A stretch of 36,299 bases of DNA, from positions 1-36,299 of the forward strand of contig JABARW010000044.1 of assembly GCA_019186845.1 (NCBI GenBank), read 5' to 3'. A program made the translations under genes and the position numbers. This DNA comes from Planctomycetota bacterium (GTDB lineage Bacteria > Planctomycetota > UBA8742 > UBA2392). Of the stretch, positions 1 through 8,481 are shown piece after piece (position 1 is the first letter of the stretch; each line of letters opens with the position of its first letter). The notes under the pieces are model-generated. The model had not been told where the DNA came from and ran no database searches. It worked only from the letters and a program-made list of their open reading frames with translations.

Positions 1-2
1 TT

Positions 3-914
3 GAATTCGTACCAGATGGCCTGCTGCCGATTCTTGTGCCCGCGCATCGCTGTTCCCTCCCTCGGATGCACGTGCTACGTTCTTCCCAAGGAGAACACGA
101 CGACTATTTCAACGGCCTGCTAGAAGGCAAGACGTGGGGTGAGCCACAGGAGGAAGGAACGACCAAGAAGAGTGGCGCGGAAAGGGAGTTCCCCTCAGCC
201 CTGCGTATCGCGTTCAAGCGTGAAAAGCTGGATTTCAAGATCGTCAAGAAGGAAAGCGATCCAGCAACTAAGTATGAGTTGTTTCAAAGACTAAACACGC
301 TTGGGACCTCGCTGTCTCCCCAAGAAGTGCGCAACTGCCTTCTCATAATGATTAATCGGGAGCTCTATCAGTGGTTGGCAGATCTCGCGACCTTTGGTCC
401 GTTCCAGAGAACAATTGCCCTGTCGGAGAAGCAGTTGGACGAAAGATACGACGTAGAACTTGCGCTCCGCTTTATCGTCTTGCTCAAATCAAGCACCGAG
501 GAACTGAAGGATAAACCGGATATTGGCGAGTTTTTGACCGAACAGATGAAGCTATTCGCATTGGACAAGACTTTTGACCGAAAGGGAATCGGAGAGGACT
601 TCAAAGAAACCTTCAAGCTCGTCGAGAAGGTACTGCAAGATCAAGCATTTCGCCGCTTTGATGCAAAGAAGAAGCGGTTCATGGGTGGATTTTCGATCTC
701 TGCTTATGAGGTAATAGCTGTTGGCGTTGGCGCTAACGTGACGAAGTGGAAGGTGCGTATCAGTCACTCGCCAGAGTGGAAGACGCCGTTTCTTGAGATC
801 GTCCAAGGACTTTGGGCCGATGCGACATTCCTGAAATACTCAGGATCAGGAGTCCGCGCCTCTACAAGACTGCCTAATCTAATCCCCCTTGGCCGTAGGA
901 TTTTCAAGCCATGA
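3..914 (+). CDS. DUF262-family protein, C-terminal part (N-terminus outside the window)
   Basis: The reading frame is open to the left edge; the first in-window start (GTG at 36) is probably not the real one. The protein has the C-terminal signature of DUF262 proteins: YELFQRLNTLGTSLSPQEVR around residues 80-99 counted from the GTG, then the conserved helical region ending in a GSGVRASTRLPNLIPLGR motif. DUF262 (the GmrS-like, ParB/sulfiredoxin-fold family) is associated with DNA restriction and phage defence; its N-terminal half carries the DGxQR motif. That half is not seen here. The only candidate in frame near positions 9-40 reads VPDGLLPIL, which lacks the QR, so the start of this segment may be frameshifted, divergent or badly assembled. 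It overlaps the next gene by four bases (ATGA), implying translational coupling. Base composition is more AT-rich than downstream genes. The family call is firm; activity is unknown. Confidence 0.85.
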   Translation, partial: EFVPDGLLPILVPAHRCSLPRMHVLRSSQGEHDDYFNGLLEGKTWGEPQEEGTTKKSGAEREFPSALRIAFKREKLDFKIVKKESDPATKYELFQRLNTLGTSLSPQEVRNCLLIMINRELYQWLADLATFGPFQRTIALSEKQLDERYDVELALRFIVLLKSSTEELKDKPDIGEFLTEQMKLFALDKTFDRKGIGEDFKETFKLVEKVLQDQAFRRFDAKKKRFMGGFSISAYEVIAVGVGANVTKWKVRISHSPEWKTPFLEIVQGLWADATFLKYSGSGVRASTRLPNLIPLGRRIFKP

Positions 915-1570
915 GAATCCATACCGCTGAACAGCTAGAGGAGGCACTTGACAGCGAGTTAGCTTGGCGGCGCAAGGAGCTCACCGACGTCCATTCCTCA
1001 GTTCACGGCAATGTTGGCTCCACACAATCAATGTTGATTCGCGCCGGTGTAGCGCTGCTTTATGCGCATTGGGAGGGTGGGATAAAGGGGCTCTGCGCAC
1101 ATTACTTGACGTTCATTGGGACTTCTCGCCCGAAGTACAACACGTTAGCCGCACCGTTGTTGGCAATTGCCTTACACAAAGATTTTCGAAAGCACTGGGA
1201 AGCGCGCAGCCTTGAGTACACATTAGAGATCATCAACCGCGTAAGAGATGGCGCAGGTTCGAGGGCGAAGTTTGTCCCACTCCCGACGATCGACACAAAG
1301 TCTAATCTCACCTCAAGCGTGCTGCGTGAAGTGGTAATCAGTTTATGGCTAAATTACGCACCCTTCTTGCTCAGAGAGAAGTTCATCGACGAGAGTCTGG
1401 TCGGACAACGCAATGCCATTGCGCACGGAGAATATCTAGCTGTCGACATTTCCAAATACGACAGCATGCATTCGTCGGTACTCAGTCTGTTGGACGATTT
1501 TCGCACCCAAATCTCCAACATTGTCGCCCCGAAGAAGTTCTCGGTTGGACTTCAGGACCAGTCCGCTTAA
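911..1570 (+). CDS. HEPN-family predicted RNase (MAE_28990/MAE_18760-like)
   Basis: This 219-residue, mostly helical protein carries the HEPN active-site pattern RxxxxH as GQRNAIAHGE, with R167 and H172. The N-terminal half contains the ALLYAHWEGGIKGL stretch typical of the MAE_28990/MAE_18760 HEPN group (also related to RiboL-PSP HEPN). HEPN proteins of this type are predicted metal-independent endoribonucleases that act in abortive infection or as toxins. Its ATG start overlaps the stop of the DUF262 gene (ATGA at 911-914), so the two are one translationally coupled unit. I recall DUF262-HEPN pairs as a recurring arrangement in defence regions; that is knowledge, not seen here. It has low GC like its partner. 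What the pair senses and cleaves cannot be read from the sequence. Confidence 0.8.
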   Translation: MRIHTAEQLEEALDSELAWRRKELTDVHSSVHGNVGSTQSMLIRAGVALLYAHWEGGIKGLCAHYLTFIGTSRPKYNTLAAPLLAIALHKDFRKHWEARSLEYTLEIINRVRDGAGSRAKFVPLPTIDTKSNLTSSVLREVVISLWLNYAPFLLREKFIDESLVGQRNAIAHGEYLAVDISKYDSMHSSVLSLLDDFRTQISNIVAPKKFSVGLQDQSA

Positions 1571-1657
1571 GAAGTGGACGACACGAAGGGACACCGCTCC
1601 CACAAACTCTCTTCATGAACGCTCGTTCCTGGCTAGACATGGAAGTCGTTCGAACCG

Positions 1658-3148
1658 CTACTTCTTGTCGCGCAATACTCTCTCGCCTCTTGGTGCGCGG
1701 GAGGGTGCCGTGGCGCCGCTAGCTTCTGGGGCTACCCACACCCCGTTGTCGTCGAAGTAGCCTTCCTGGGCTTTCTTGGCGGCGATGGTGGCTTTCTTCC
1801 TTCTCAGGTCTTCGCGGTCCTTGCTCATCGGCATTGCCCTGAGGTCCGCCGGTGCGCGGCCTTTGCCCAAGTCCGTGAAGTTATCCATGCGCACGGCGCA
1901 GAGGTCGCCGCACATCGTGCACACGTCCGAGTCGTAATCTTCGCTCGTCTGGCGGAACCTTCGGGCTTCCTTGGGGTCAATGGCGCAGGCGAACATGGTT
2001 TCCCAATCAAGCTTCTTTCTGGCCGCGCTCATTTTGTCGTTGATGCGCTTGGCATACGGAATGCCCTTGCCCAGATCGCCGGATTGGGCGGCGATACGGG
2101 TAGCAATCACGCCCTGGCGTACGTCATCGGCGTCGGGCAGCCGCAGGTGCTCGGCAGGCGTCACGTAGCAAAGCATGTCAGCGCCGGCAGCACTGGCCAC
2201 GGCCCCGCCAATGGCCCCAGTGATGTGGTCGTAGCCCGCACCCGTGTCGATCGTCAGCGGGCCCAGCACGTAAAACGGCGCGCCGTGGCAGAGCTTCTTC
2301 TGCAGGAGCACGTTGGCCGCGATCTGGTTGATGGGCACGTGGCCCGGCCCCTCAATCATCACTTGAACGCCTTTGTCCCAGGCCCGCTTGGTAAGCTCGC
2401 CCAGAATGAGCAACTCCTGAATCTGCGCCGCATCAGTTGCGTCGCCTGTGCCACCGGGACGCAGCGAGTCGCCCAGGGAGAAAGTCATGTCGTAGCGCGC
2501 GGCTATCTCGCAAAGCTCGTCAAAGAACTCATAGAGCGGATTCTCTTTGCCCGTCGCGCGCATCCAGGCCGCGTGCACGCTGCCGCCCTTGGACACGATG
2601 CCGACGATGCGCTGGCGGCCGTCGACATACTTCAGGGTCTGCCGCGTGATGCCGCAGTGGACGGTGATGTAATCGACGCCCTGCTCACCCTGCTTTTCGA
2701 TCTCGTTGAGCAAGCGGCGCGCGGAAAAATCAGCAAAGCTGCCGCCCTTGAGAATGTTGTCGCTCATGGCGCCGTAAATGGGCACGGTACCGACCATGAC
2801 GCTGGAGTTCTTGATCACGCTTTCGCGGATGTGGTCAAGGTCCTGGTAGCCGCTGGAGAGGTCCATGACGCTGTCGCTGCCGTACTCAACAGCGACCCTC
2901 AGCTTCTCCAGTTCTTCCTCGAGCTTGCCGTGATCACTGCTGATACCGAGGTTGGCGTTGACCTTCGTGCGCGTCCTTGCGCCAATGGCGCGCGGCGCAA
3001 AATGATGGTTGACGTTCTTGGGAATGACGAGCTGGCCCGAGGCTACGAGCTCACGTACTTCTTCCGGGGTCAGCTCTTCCTCGCGGGCCACATGGGCCAT
3101 TTCTTCGGTGATCTTGCCCGCTTTGGCGGACTGGAGTTGAGTTGGCAT
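1658..3148 (-). CDS. thiC: phosphomethylpyrimidine synthase ThiC
   Basis: ThiC is the radical-SAM enzyme that converts aminoimidazole ribotide into hydroxymethylpyrimidine phosphate for thiamine synthesis. I chose the ATG at 3148 (protein MPTQLQ..., 496 residues); the frame stays open upstream but that extension has no family similarity. Recognisable blocks are NANLGISSDHG, the YITVHCGI region, SLGDSLRPGG, VMIEGPGHVP and GPLTIDTGAGYDH. The C-terminal iron-sulfur motif is CTMCGDLC (C410, C413, C417), that is CX2CX3C; E. coli-type ThiC has CX2CX4C, and the shorter spacing fits, as I recall, the short ThiC class that lacks the extra N-terminal domain. It follows pdxA on the same strand after 115 bases, so cotranscription is plausible. 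No TPP riboswitch is visible in the leader; a GGACT-N5-AGTCC inverted repeat lies 38-52 bases upstream of the start. Confidence 0.95.
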   Translation of the reverse strand: MPTQLQSAKAGKITEEMAHVAREEELTPEEVRELVASGQLVIPKNVNHHFAPRAIGARTRTKVNANLGISSDHGKLEEELEKLRVAVEYGSDSVMDLSSGYQDLDHIRESVIKNSSVMVGTVPIYGAMSDNILKGGSFADFSARRLLNEIEKQGEQGVDYITVHCGITRQTLKYVDGRQRIVGIVSKGGSVHAAWMRATGKENPLYEFFDELCEIAARYDMTFSLGDSLRPGGTGDATDAAQIQELLILGELTKRAWDKGVQVMIEGPGHVPINQIAANVLLQKKLCHGAPFYVLGPLTIDTGAGYDHITGAIGGAVASAAGADMLCYVTPAEHLRLPDADDVRQGVIATRIAAQSGDLGKGIPYAKRINDKMSAARKKLDWETMFACAIDPKEARRFRQTSEDYDSDVCTMCGDLCAVRMDNFTDLGKGRAPADLRAMPMSKDREDLRRKKATIAAKKAQEGYFDDNGVWVAPEASGATAPSRAPRGERVLRDKK

Positions 3149-3185
3149 GAAGTGCTCGCTTGTGTTACGTCCCACCCGGACAACT

Positions 3186-3200
3186 GGACTAAACAAGTCC
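3186..3200. promoter_or_regulatory. perfect inverted repeat GGACT-N5-AGTCC upstream of thiC
   Basis: Positions 3186-3190 (GGACT) and 3196-3200 (AGTCC) are perfectly complementary around a five-base AT-rich centre. A weaker GTCC-N5-GGAC repeat sits next to it at 3169-3181. Both lie between pdxA and thiC, 20-55 bases before the thiC start. The size and symmetry would suit a dimeric repressor operator, or the two repeats could form alternative hairpins in the mRNA leader. No regulator is identified and chance is possible. Confidence 0.35.
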
Positions 3201-3263
3201 GATTCGCAGGCAAGAATAGAACCTCCCTGCCTCCCTGCCAGTAGGGAAACAGGCGGCACGAGG

Positions 3264-4346
3264 TCAGATAGCCGCGCGCTTGCGCTTGCCGGGCATTGAG
3301 CGCTTGATCGAAAGTTCATCGGCCAGCAGGAGCGCCTGGAGCATGGCACCCTCGTCGGCCGTCTGGCGCCCGGCAATATCAAAGGCTGTGCCATGATCCG
3401 GCGCGGTGCGCACGACGGGCAGGCCCAGAGTCAGGTTGACGCCGCTCTCGAATGCCAAGGTCTTGACCGCAACAAGCCCCTGATCGTGGTACATGGCAAC
3501 CACAGCGTCAAAGCAGCCCTTACGGGCCTGGGCAAAGGCACTGTCCGCTGCGAGGGGACCGGCCAACTGCAAACCCTTGGACCTGATGGCCTCCAGTGCG
3601 GGCCGAATTACTCGCTCTTCCTCGCGGCCAAAGCTGCCACCTTCACCGGCATGGGGGTTAAGCCCGCAGACAGCAAGGCGCGGCCGGGAGATTCCGAAGT
3701 TTTCCGTCAGCGCCCGGGCCGTGATCAACACTGTACGCTCGACAGCCTCCCGCGTTACCAGCTTGGGCACGCGGGCCAGAGGCTCGTGAATCGTTACGAG
3801 TGAAACTCGCAGCCCGCCCCCCACCAGCATCATGACGGGGAAATCAACCCCTGTCGCTTCGCCGAGGAATTCCGTCTGGCCGGAAAAGTCGAAGCCCGCC
3901 TTTTGGGCCGACTCCTTGCAGATGGGTGCCGTACACAGTGTGAACGACCATCGATTGAGCAGGATTTCCACCGCAACATCCAGGTAAAGCACGGCGCGCT
4001 CGCCCGCAAGCTTCTGCACCTTGCCCAGCTTGAGCTTGTTGTCGTCCGGTTGCCCGCAGTCGAGAAAAATGGGCCGCCAGCACTGACCTCTGCGCGGCTG
4101 GAACTCCTCCAGAAAATAGTCCAGCGATTGAACGGAGTCCTCACAGGGCAGGATGTGATACTTATGCATCTCCGTGGGCCGCGTGAGGTGCCGCGCATAG
4201 AGCAAGGCGTCGCCAATCACAAAAATCGGTCGCCGATCCAGAATCGCGCGGCGGCGAATGAGGCGGCAGAGCGCCTTGTGCGTGACTTCAGGTCCGATGC
4301 CGGCAGGGTCGCCGGAAGTGACTACGATGGGTGAATTCTGGTTCAA
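3264..4346 (-). CDS. pdxA: 4-hydroxythreonine-4-phosphate dehydrogenase PdxA
   Basis: PdxA oxidises 4-phosphohydroxy-L-threonine in the DXP-dependent pyridoxal 5'-phosphate route; it is a metal-dependent, NAD(P)-using dehydrogenase. The protein opens with VVTSGDPAGIGPE. Its three metal-binding histidines are visible: H187 in TIHEPLARVP, H232 in GLNPHAGEGG and H287 in MYHDQG. The C-terminal block TAPDHGTAFDIAG is also present. At 360 residues it is longer than the usual ~330, the extra length lying around residues 60-110. The start is TTG at 4346: a stop codon lies five codons upstream in frame and no ATG or GTG precedes the conserved N-terminus; no clear ribosome binding site is seen. It lies 58 bases after a VWA protein and 115 bases before thiC on the same strand, placing two cofactor genes together. 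Confidence 0.95.
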   Translation of the reverse strand: MNQNSPIVVTSGDPAGIGPEVTHKALCRLIRRRAILDRRPIFVIGDALLYARHLTRPTEMHKYHILPCEDSVQSLDYFLEEFQPRRGQCWRPIFLDCGQPDDNKLKLGKVQKLAGERAVLYLDVAVEILLNRWSFTLCTAPICKESAQKAGFDFSGQTEFLGEATGVDFPVMMLVGGGLRVSLVTIHEPLARVPKLVTREAVERTVLITARALTENFGISRPRLAVCGLNPHAGEGGSFGREEERVIRPALEAIRSKGLQLAGPLAADSAFAQARKGCFDAVVAMYHDQGLVAVKTLAFESGVNLTLGLPVVRTAPDHGTAFDIAGRQTADEGAMLQALLLADELSIKRSMPGKRKRAAI

Positions 4347-4404
4347 GGTGAACGCTCAAGGGTGTGGCGACAGAATAGGATTCCTGAGGCCCTCCGCCAC
4401 CGCG

Positions 4405-6933
4405 CTAGCTGCGGCGGCGAATCAGCCGCTCCAGCGGCATGAGCGCCAACATGACAGCCAGCGCCCACAACATCGGGGCCACTGCCGGCTGGTAGCGAAC
4501 CGTGACCTCGGGCGCCCGAGCCTGCAGGGGCGTCCGGCGCTCGGGCTCAACCTGCGCACGCTGCAACGAGTCCAGGCGCGCCTCGCGCGACAACCAGACA
4601 TCGCCCAGCACGCGGCGTTCGACACCCAATGCCTCGATCACTTCCGCCGCTCCTTCCTCCAGCTGGCCCTCGTGCGCGACCAGCCGGCCATCCTTCAGCT
4701 CCATAGCCTGCTCGCCTTGCGCGGTGCGAAGCCAGTAACGCGCGCCCTCAATGGGATCAAGCAGGCTGATTCCCCCCGTAGTCGCCCGCCCGACAAGCCT
4801 CGGCTGCGGGTCCTCGCGCGGCGTGAGATAGCGCAGGGCCTGAGCCGCCAGCCTGGGCCACTCAAGCCAGGCGGCAACATCGCCTAAACTTGACGGGTCA
4901 AGACCCGAAGCCCAGAAGGCCGCGCGCCCAAGGCCGAAACTGCTGACGGCAAGGGCCACCGGCTGAGCCTCTCCGCCTTCTCCCGGAGCAAAGCCTAAGG
5001 CAAGTGCCGCCTCCTGGCGCAACTGGCACCGCGCGTATTTGAGCAAGCGCGGGGGTGGCTCGGGCAACTCGCGCAAGCCCAACAACTGCGAGCCCACGGG
5101 CGTCATCGTCAGGGCAAATCGGCCCTCAAGCACTTCCAGCCGCGGGTCCTTTGGCGTTTCAACGGGTCGCTTCTGACGCTCGCGTTCGCGACGCTGCATT
5201 TCATCGTCGTACGCCTTGTAGGCGAATTCCACAGCGTTCACGAAGATCACGGGTGCCGATCTCGCCGATTCGGCATCGTTGGCGATCTTGGCGAACTCCG
5301 GCTTGGTAGCGAGATTCTGGATGACGCGGCGCGCCGCGCGAACCTCAGGAGCTTCGCCAATGAACCCATCGCCAATGCCGAGGGCCACAATGTTGATACC
5401 CTTGGCCATGGCGCGCATGGCCAGCTCGCGGTGGTTACGCACTTTTCCGCCGGGATCGTCCTTGTCGGCGCCGTCTGTTAGTACTACGACCACTTTGACG
5501 GCGCTCTTCTCCTGCTCGGCAACGTCCAGGGCTTCACTGACGGCCCCGTAAATGTCCGTGTTGAATCCCGCCTCGAAGTTGCGGTCACCCTTGAGAGACA
5601 GCAGGTCTCGGGCGATCAGCTCACGATCAAAGGGTGCTATCACCTTGGGCAACGGCCGCCACTCACGCTTGAGCGTAAAGCTCAGCACACCGGCGCGATC
5701 CCAGGGGTCGAGCTTGGCCAAGGCCTGCTTTACGGCCTCCACCGCAATGTGCCAGCGCGTGCTGCCTGTCCCGACCGCCGTATCCATGCTGCCGCTGCGG
5801 TCAATCACAAACAGGACGCTGACTGCTGCCACCTCGGCTTTGCCGATTTCCTCTTCAATCGGCGGGTCAGGCGGCTTCTCCCGCCTTTGCTCCAGAAGCC
5901 GAACCGGAAGCAGCTCGCGGAAGCCCGCGTCCAGGTAGGCGCGATTGGTGCTTGCCGCGCCGTCGCCTGTCACGAACAGCCCCCCGCCATTGGCCACAAA
6001 TCGGGCCAGCTCCCGTGACTGGCTTGAAGTCAGGCTTACTCCTGCACCGACGGGCATCAGGACCACTTCGCACTCTCTCAGCATGGTGGAGGTCAGGGCG
6101 CGGGGCTCAACGCGGCTGCGCGTGAAGTTTGGCGCCAGCCGCGCGAGCCTCGCAAAGGCTTCTTCGTCCAAGCCCAGGGCCAACAGGCGCGGCGGGGCAC
6201 CTACGCGCACGACGTGGCCCAGGCGCTGCGCCACACTTCCGTCCCCGGCTATCAGTTCGACGGTCAACACATGACGGCCGGGCGACAGCTCGGGGCGCGG
6301 AAAGGCCACCTGCGCGGGCGCCTGAACCTCACGCACTTCGAGTTCGCGCCCGTTGACGGCAAAGCGCAGACGTACCGTGGTGCTTCCGACCAGTGCCAAA
6401 GAACCATCGAAGGCCTCCCCCGGCGCAAGGCTGGCAGGCGCCAGCCATGGCCCCAATAGAACGTCGCCTCGTTGCACGTCGCGCGGTGCCACCACCGCGC
6501 GACAGGGCACATCCAGTCCCCGTATCAACGCGCAGGCATGCCGCGCGGAAGTCTCCTCGTCCGAGTGAACTTCCACCATGGCCGGCGGGTTGCCGAGCGC
6601 CATCGCGTTGCGAACGCGGGCGGCAAAGGCCTGCGGCTCTTCAGAGAACACCTTCTGGCCCGGGACAACCGGCGCAGGGCCAGTCAAACTGAGTACCCAG
6701 ACGCCGGCCGGCTCAAAGCGGGCCTCGCGGCGCCCCTCCACAACGGGTGACGCCAAGGCCAGCCCCACAAGCGTCAGCGCAGCCACACGCATTGGCCCGG
6801 CCAAAGCTCGAACAACGCCCGGCTGGCGCCGTGCCAGGGCCCCGGCACCAAGCGCCAGGGCGCCGCAAACAAGGGCAAGCGCCAGCCGTGTCGGGTGCTC
6901 AAACGCTACGGAAGACAAGCTCGGCCAATCCAT
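4405..6933 (-). CDS. membrane-anchored VWA protein with glutamine-amidotransferase-like domain
   Basis: This 842-residue protein has two N-terminal hydrophobic segments (about 16-34 and 47-65), a large soluble part and one C-terminal membrane helix (about 820-835) followed by RRRS. A class-I amidotransferase-like fold is suggested by VVLMPVGAG and FVANGGGLFVTGD (residues 290-323). A VWA domain starts near residue 371 with an intact MIDAS motif DRSGS (378-382) and LTDGAD (485-490). After the VWA region the sequence returns to an amidotransferase-like ending (ALAVSSFGLGRAAFWASGLD), so the VWA domain appears inserted into the other domain. Such proteins are frequent in Planctomycetota, usually near MoxR and DUF58 genes, and are thought to act in the envelope. 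It starts with ATG and is upstream of pdxA on the same strand. The substrate is unknown. Confidence 0.8.
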   Translation of the reverse strand: MDWPSLSSVAFEHPTRLALALVCGALALGAGALARRQPGVVRALAGPMRVAALTLVGLALASPVVEGRREARFEPAGVWVLSLTGPAPVVPGQKVFSEEPQAFAARVRNAMALGNPPAMVEVHSDEETSARHACALIRGLDVPCRAVVAPRDVQRGDVLLGPWLAPASLAPGEAFDGSLALVGSTTVRLRFAVNGRELEVREVQAPAQVAFPRPELSPGRHVLTVELIAGDGSVAQRLGHVVRVGAPPRLLALGLDEEAFARLARLAPNFTRSRVEPRALTSTMLRECEVVLMPVGAGVSLTSSQSRELARFVANGGGLFVTGDGAASTNRAYLDAGFRELLPVRLLEQRREKPPDPPIEEEIGKAEVAAVSVLFVIDRSGSMDTAVGTGSTRWHIAVEAVKQALAKLDPWDRAGVLSFTLKREWRPLPKVIAPFDRELIARDLLSLKGDRNFEAGFNTDIYGAVSEALDVAEQEKSAVKVVVVLTDGADKDDPGGKVRNHRELAMRAMAKGINIVALGIGDGFIGEAPEVRAARRVIQNLATKPEFAKIANDAESARSAPVIFVNAVEFAYKAYDDEMQRRERERQKRPVETPKDPRLEVLEGRFALTMTPVGSQLLGLRELPEPPPRLLKYARCQLRQEAALALGFAPGEGGEAQPVALAVSSFGLGRAAFWASGLDPSSLGDVAAWLEWPRLAAQALRYLTPREDPQPRLVGRATTGGISLLDPIEGARYWLRTAQGEQAMELKDGRLVAHEGQLEEGAAEVIEALGVERRVLGDVWLSREARLDSLQRAQVEPERRTPLQARAPEVTVRYQPAVAPMLWALAVMLALMPLERLIRRRS

Positions 6934-7052
6934 GGCGCGAGTATAGCAGGACCTCGGGGCCGCCTCCCCTTACTGGCAAAAGCGCGCGTTGCAAAGCATA
7001 GTGCCGCACCTTGCAGGCTGGTGACCACGCGGTCCATAAGGGAAACGAGACC

Positions 7053-8405
7053 ATGGCCTTCGTAGATATTCGCGACCTTCACAAGCACATCGGCAAAACC
7101 GTTGACGTTCGCGGCTGGCTCTACAACAAGCGCGGCTCGGGCAAGATCCAGTTCCTTCAGATCCGCGACGGCACCGGGTTTGTGCAAGCCGTCATGGGCA
7201 AGCAGGATGTGACTGAGGCGGAGTTTACAGCCGCATCGGGGCTCGGCATCGAAAGCAGTGTTGAGGTCAGCGGCGAAGTGCGCGAGGACAAACGCTCGCC
7301 CATCGGCGTGGAGCTCACCTGTCGCCGGCTCAAGGTGCTGCAGGAGGTCAAGGACTACCCCATCCAGATCACCAAGGATGTGCCCAACATCGACTGGCTT
7401 TTGGACCGCCGCCACCTCTGGGTGCGTTCGAGAAAACCGCACGCCATCCTGAAGGTCCGCAGCGAGGTAGTTCAGGCAATCCGGGACTTCTACTATCAGA
7501 ACGGGTTTGTGTTGTTCGACGCCCCGGTGTTCACGCCGGCGAGCTGCGAAGGCACGAGCACGCTCTTCGAAGTTCCCTACTTCGACGAGAAGGCCTACCT
7601 GACTCAGAGCGGCCAGCTCTACGGAGAAAGCGGCGCCATGGCGTTTGGCAAGGTTGTGGTGTTCGGGCCTACCTTCCGCGCCGAGAAGAGCAAGACGCGC
7701 CGGCACCTCACCGAGTTCTGGATGGTGGAACCCGAGGTCGCCTTCCTTGAACTTGACGGCATCATGGACCTGGCCGAAAGCCAGATCCGATTTGTCGTGC
7801 AGCGATGCCTGGAGCGCTGCAAGGAAGAACTCAAGACACTGGAGCGCGACATCGGCAGGCTGGAGCCCGTCGCCAAGCCCTTCCCGCGCATCAGTTACAA
7901 AGACGCTCAGAAGCGCCTCGTCGAACTCAAGGCTGAGTTCGAGAAATCCGCCGATCCCGAGAAGCAGAAACTCGCCAAGGACATCCTCAAGAACGGTCTG
8001 GGTGATGACATGGGAGCGGCCGACGAAACGGCCATCTCGATGCAGTACGACCGGCCCGTGATGATTCACCGCTATCCCGCCGCCGTGAAGGCCTTCTACA
8101 TGAAGCGTGACCCGGCCGATCCGGAATATGTGCTGGGCGTTGACGTGATTGCGCCAGAGGGCGTGGGTGAAATCGTAGGTGGCGCCCAGCGCGAGGATGA
8201 CCTCGAAGTCCTGCTGGCGCGCATCCGTGAACACAACATTCCCATGGACAGCATCGACTGGTACGTCGATTTGCGCCGCTACGGCACGGTACCCCATGGC
8301 GGCTTTGGAATGGGCGTCGAACGCTGCGTCCAATGGATCTGCGGCTGTGAGCACGTGCGTGAGACGATTCCGTTCCCGCGCACGATTTACCGCACGAAGC
8401 CCTGA
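7053..8405 (+). CDS. asnS: asparaginyl-tRNA synthetase
   Basis: AsnRS charges tRNA-Asn with asparagine. The 450-residue protein starts at ATG 7053 (MAFVDIRDLHKH), before the N-terminal OB-fold anticodon-binding domain (VDVRGWLYNKRGSGKIQF). The class II catalytic core follows: the substrate region SCEGTSTLFEV and YLTQSGQLYGES, motif 2 as FRAEKSKTRRHLTEFWM, and motif 3 as GFGMGVERCVQW. The asparagine-specific features separate it from AspRS. The frame extends 14 codons further upstream but the sequence there is not family-like. It heads a dense run of plus-strand genes and is divergent from the VWA gene across a 119-base gap. With a dedicated AsnRS, the organism need not make Asn-tRNA through GatCAB. 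Confidence 0.96.
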   Translation: MAFVDIRDLHKHIGKTVDVRGWLYNKRGSGKIQFLQIRDGTGFVQAVMGKQDVTEAEFTAASGLGIESSVEVSGEVREDKRSPIGVELTCRRLKVLQEVKDYPIQITKDVPNIDWLLDRRHLWVRSRKPHAILKVRSEVVQAIRDFYYQNGFVLFDAPVFTPASCEGTSTLFEVPYFDEKAYLTQSGQLYGESGAMAFGKVVVFGPTFRAEKSKTRRHLTEFWMVEPEVAFLELDGIMDLAESQIRFVVQRCLERCKEELKTLERDIGRLEPVAKPFPRISYKDAQKRLVELKAEFEKSADPEKQKLAKDILKNGLGDDMGAADETAISMQYDRPVMIHRYPAAVKAFYMKRDPADPEYVLGVDVIAPEGVGEIVGGAQREDDLEVLLARIREHNIPMDSIDWYVDLRRYGTVPHGGFGMGVERCVQWICGCEHVRETIPFPRTIYRTKP

Positions 8406-8481
8406 TTGCGTTTCAGCAAACCCCGCCGGCAATCTAGGCTTGTCGGGGTGAAGTCCCCAGCCGCACAACCGGGAACCGCCT

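Noticed and set aside
2084..3244. Long open frame of 386 codons on the plus strand
   Set aside because: It is antisense to thiC and has no recognisable domain; thiC is certain.
3149..3394. N-terminal extension of thiC (82 codons) as part of the protein
   Set aside because: The extension has no ThiC similarity and overlaps the pdxA 3' end; the ATG at 3148 gives the expected short-class ThiC length.
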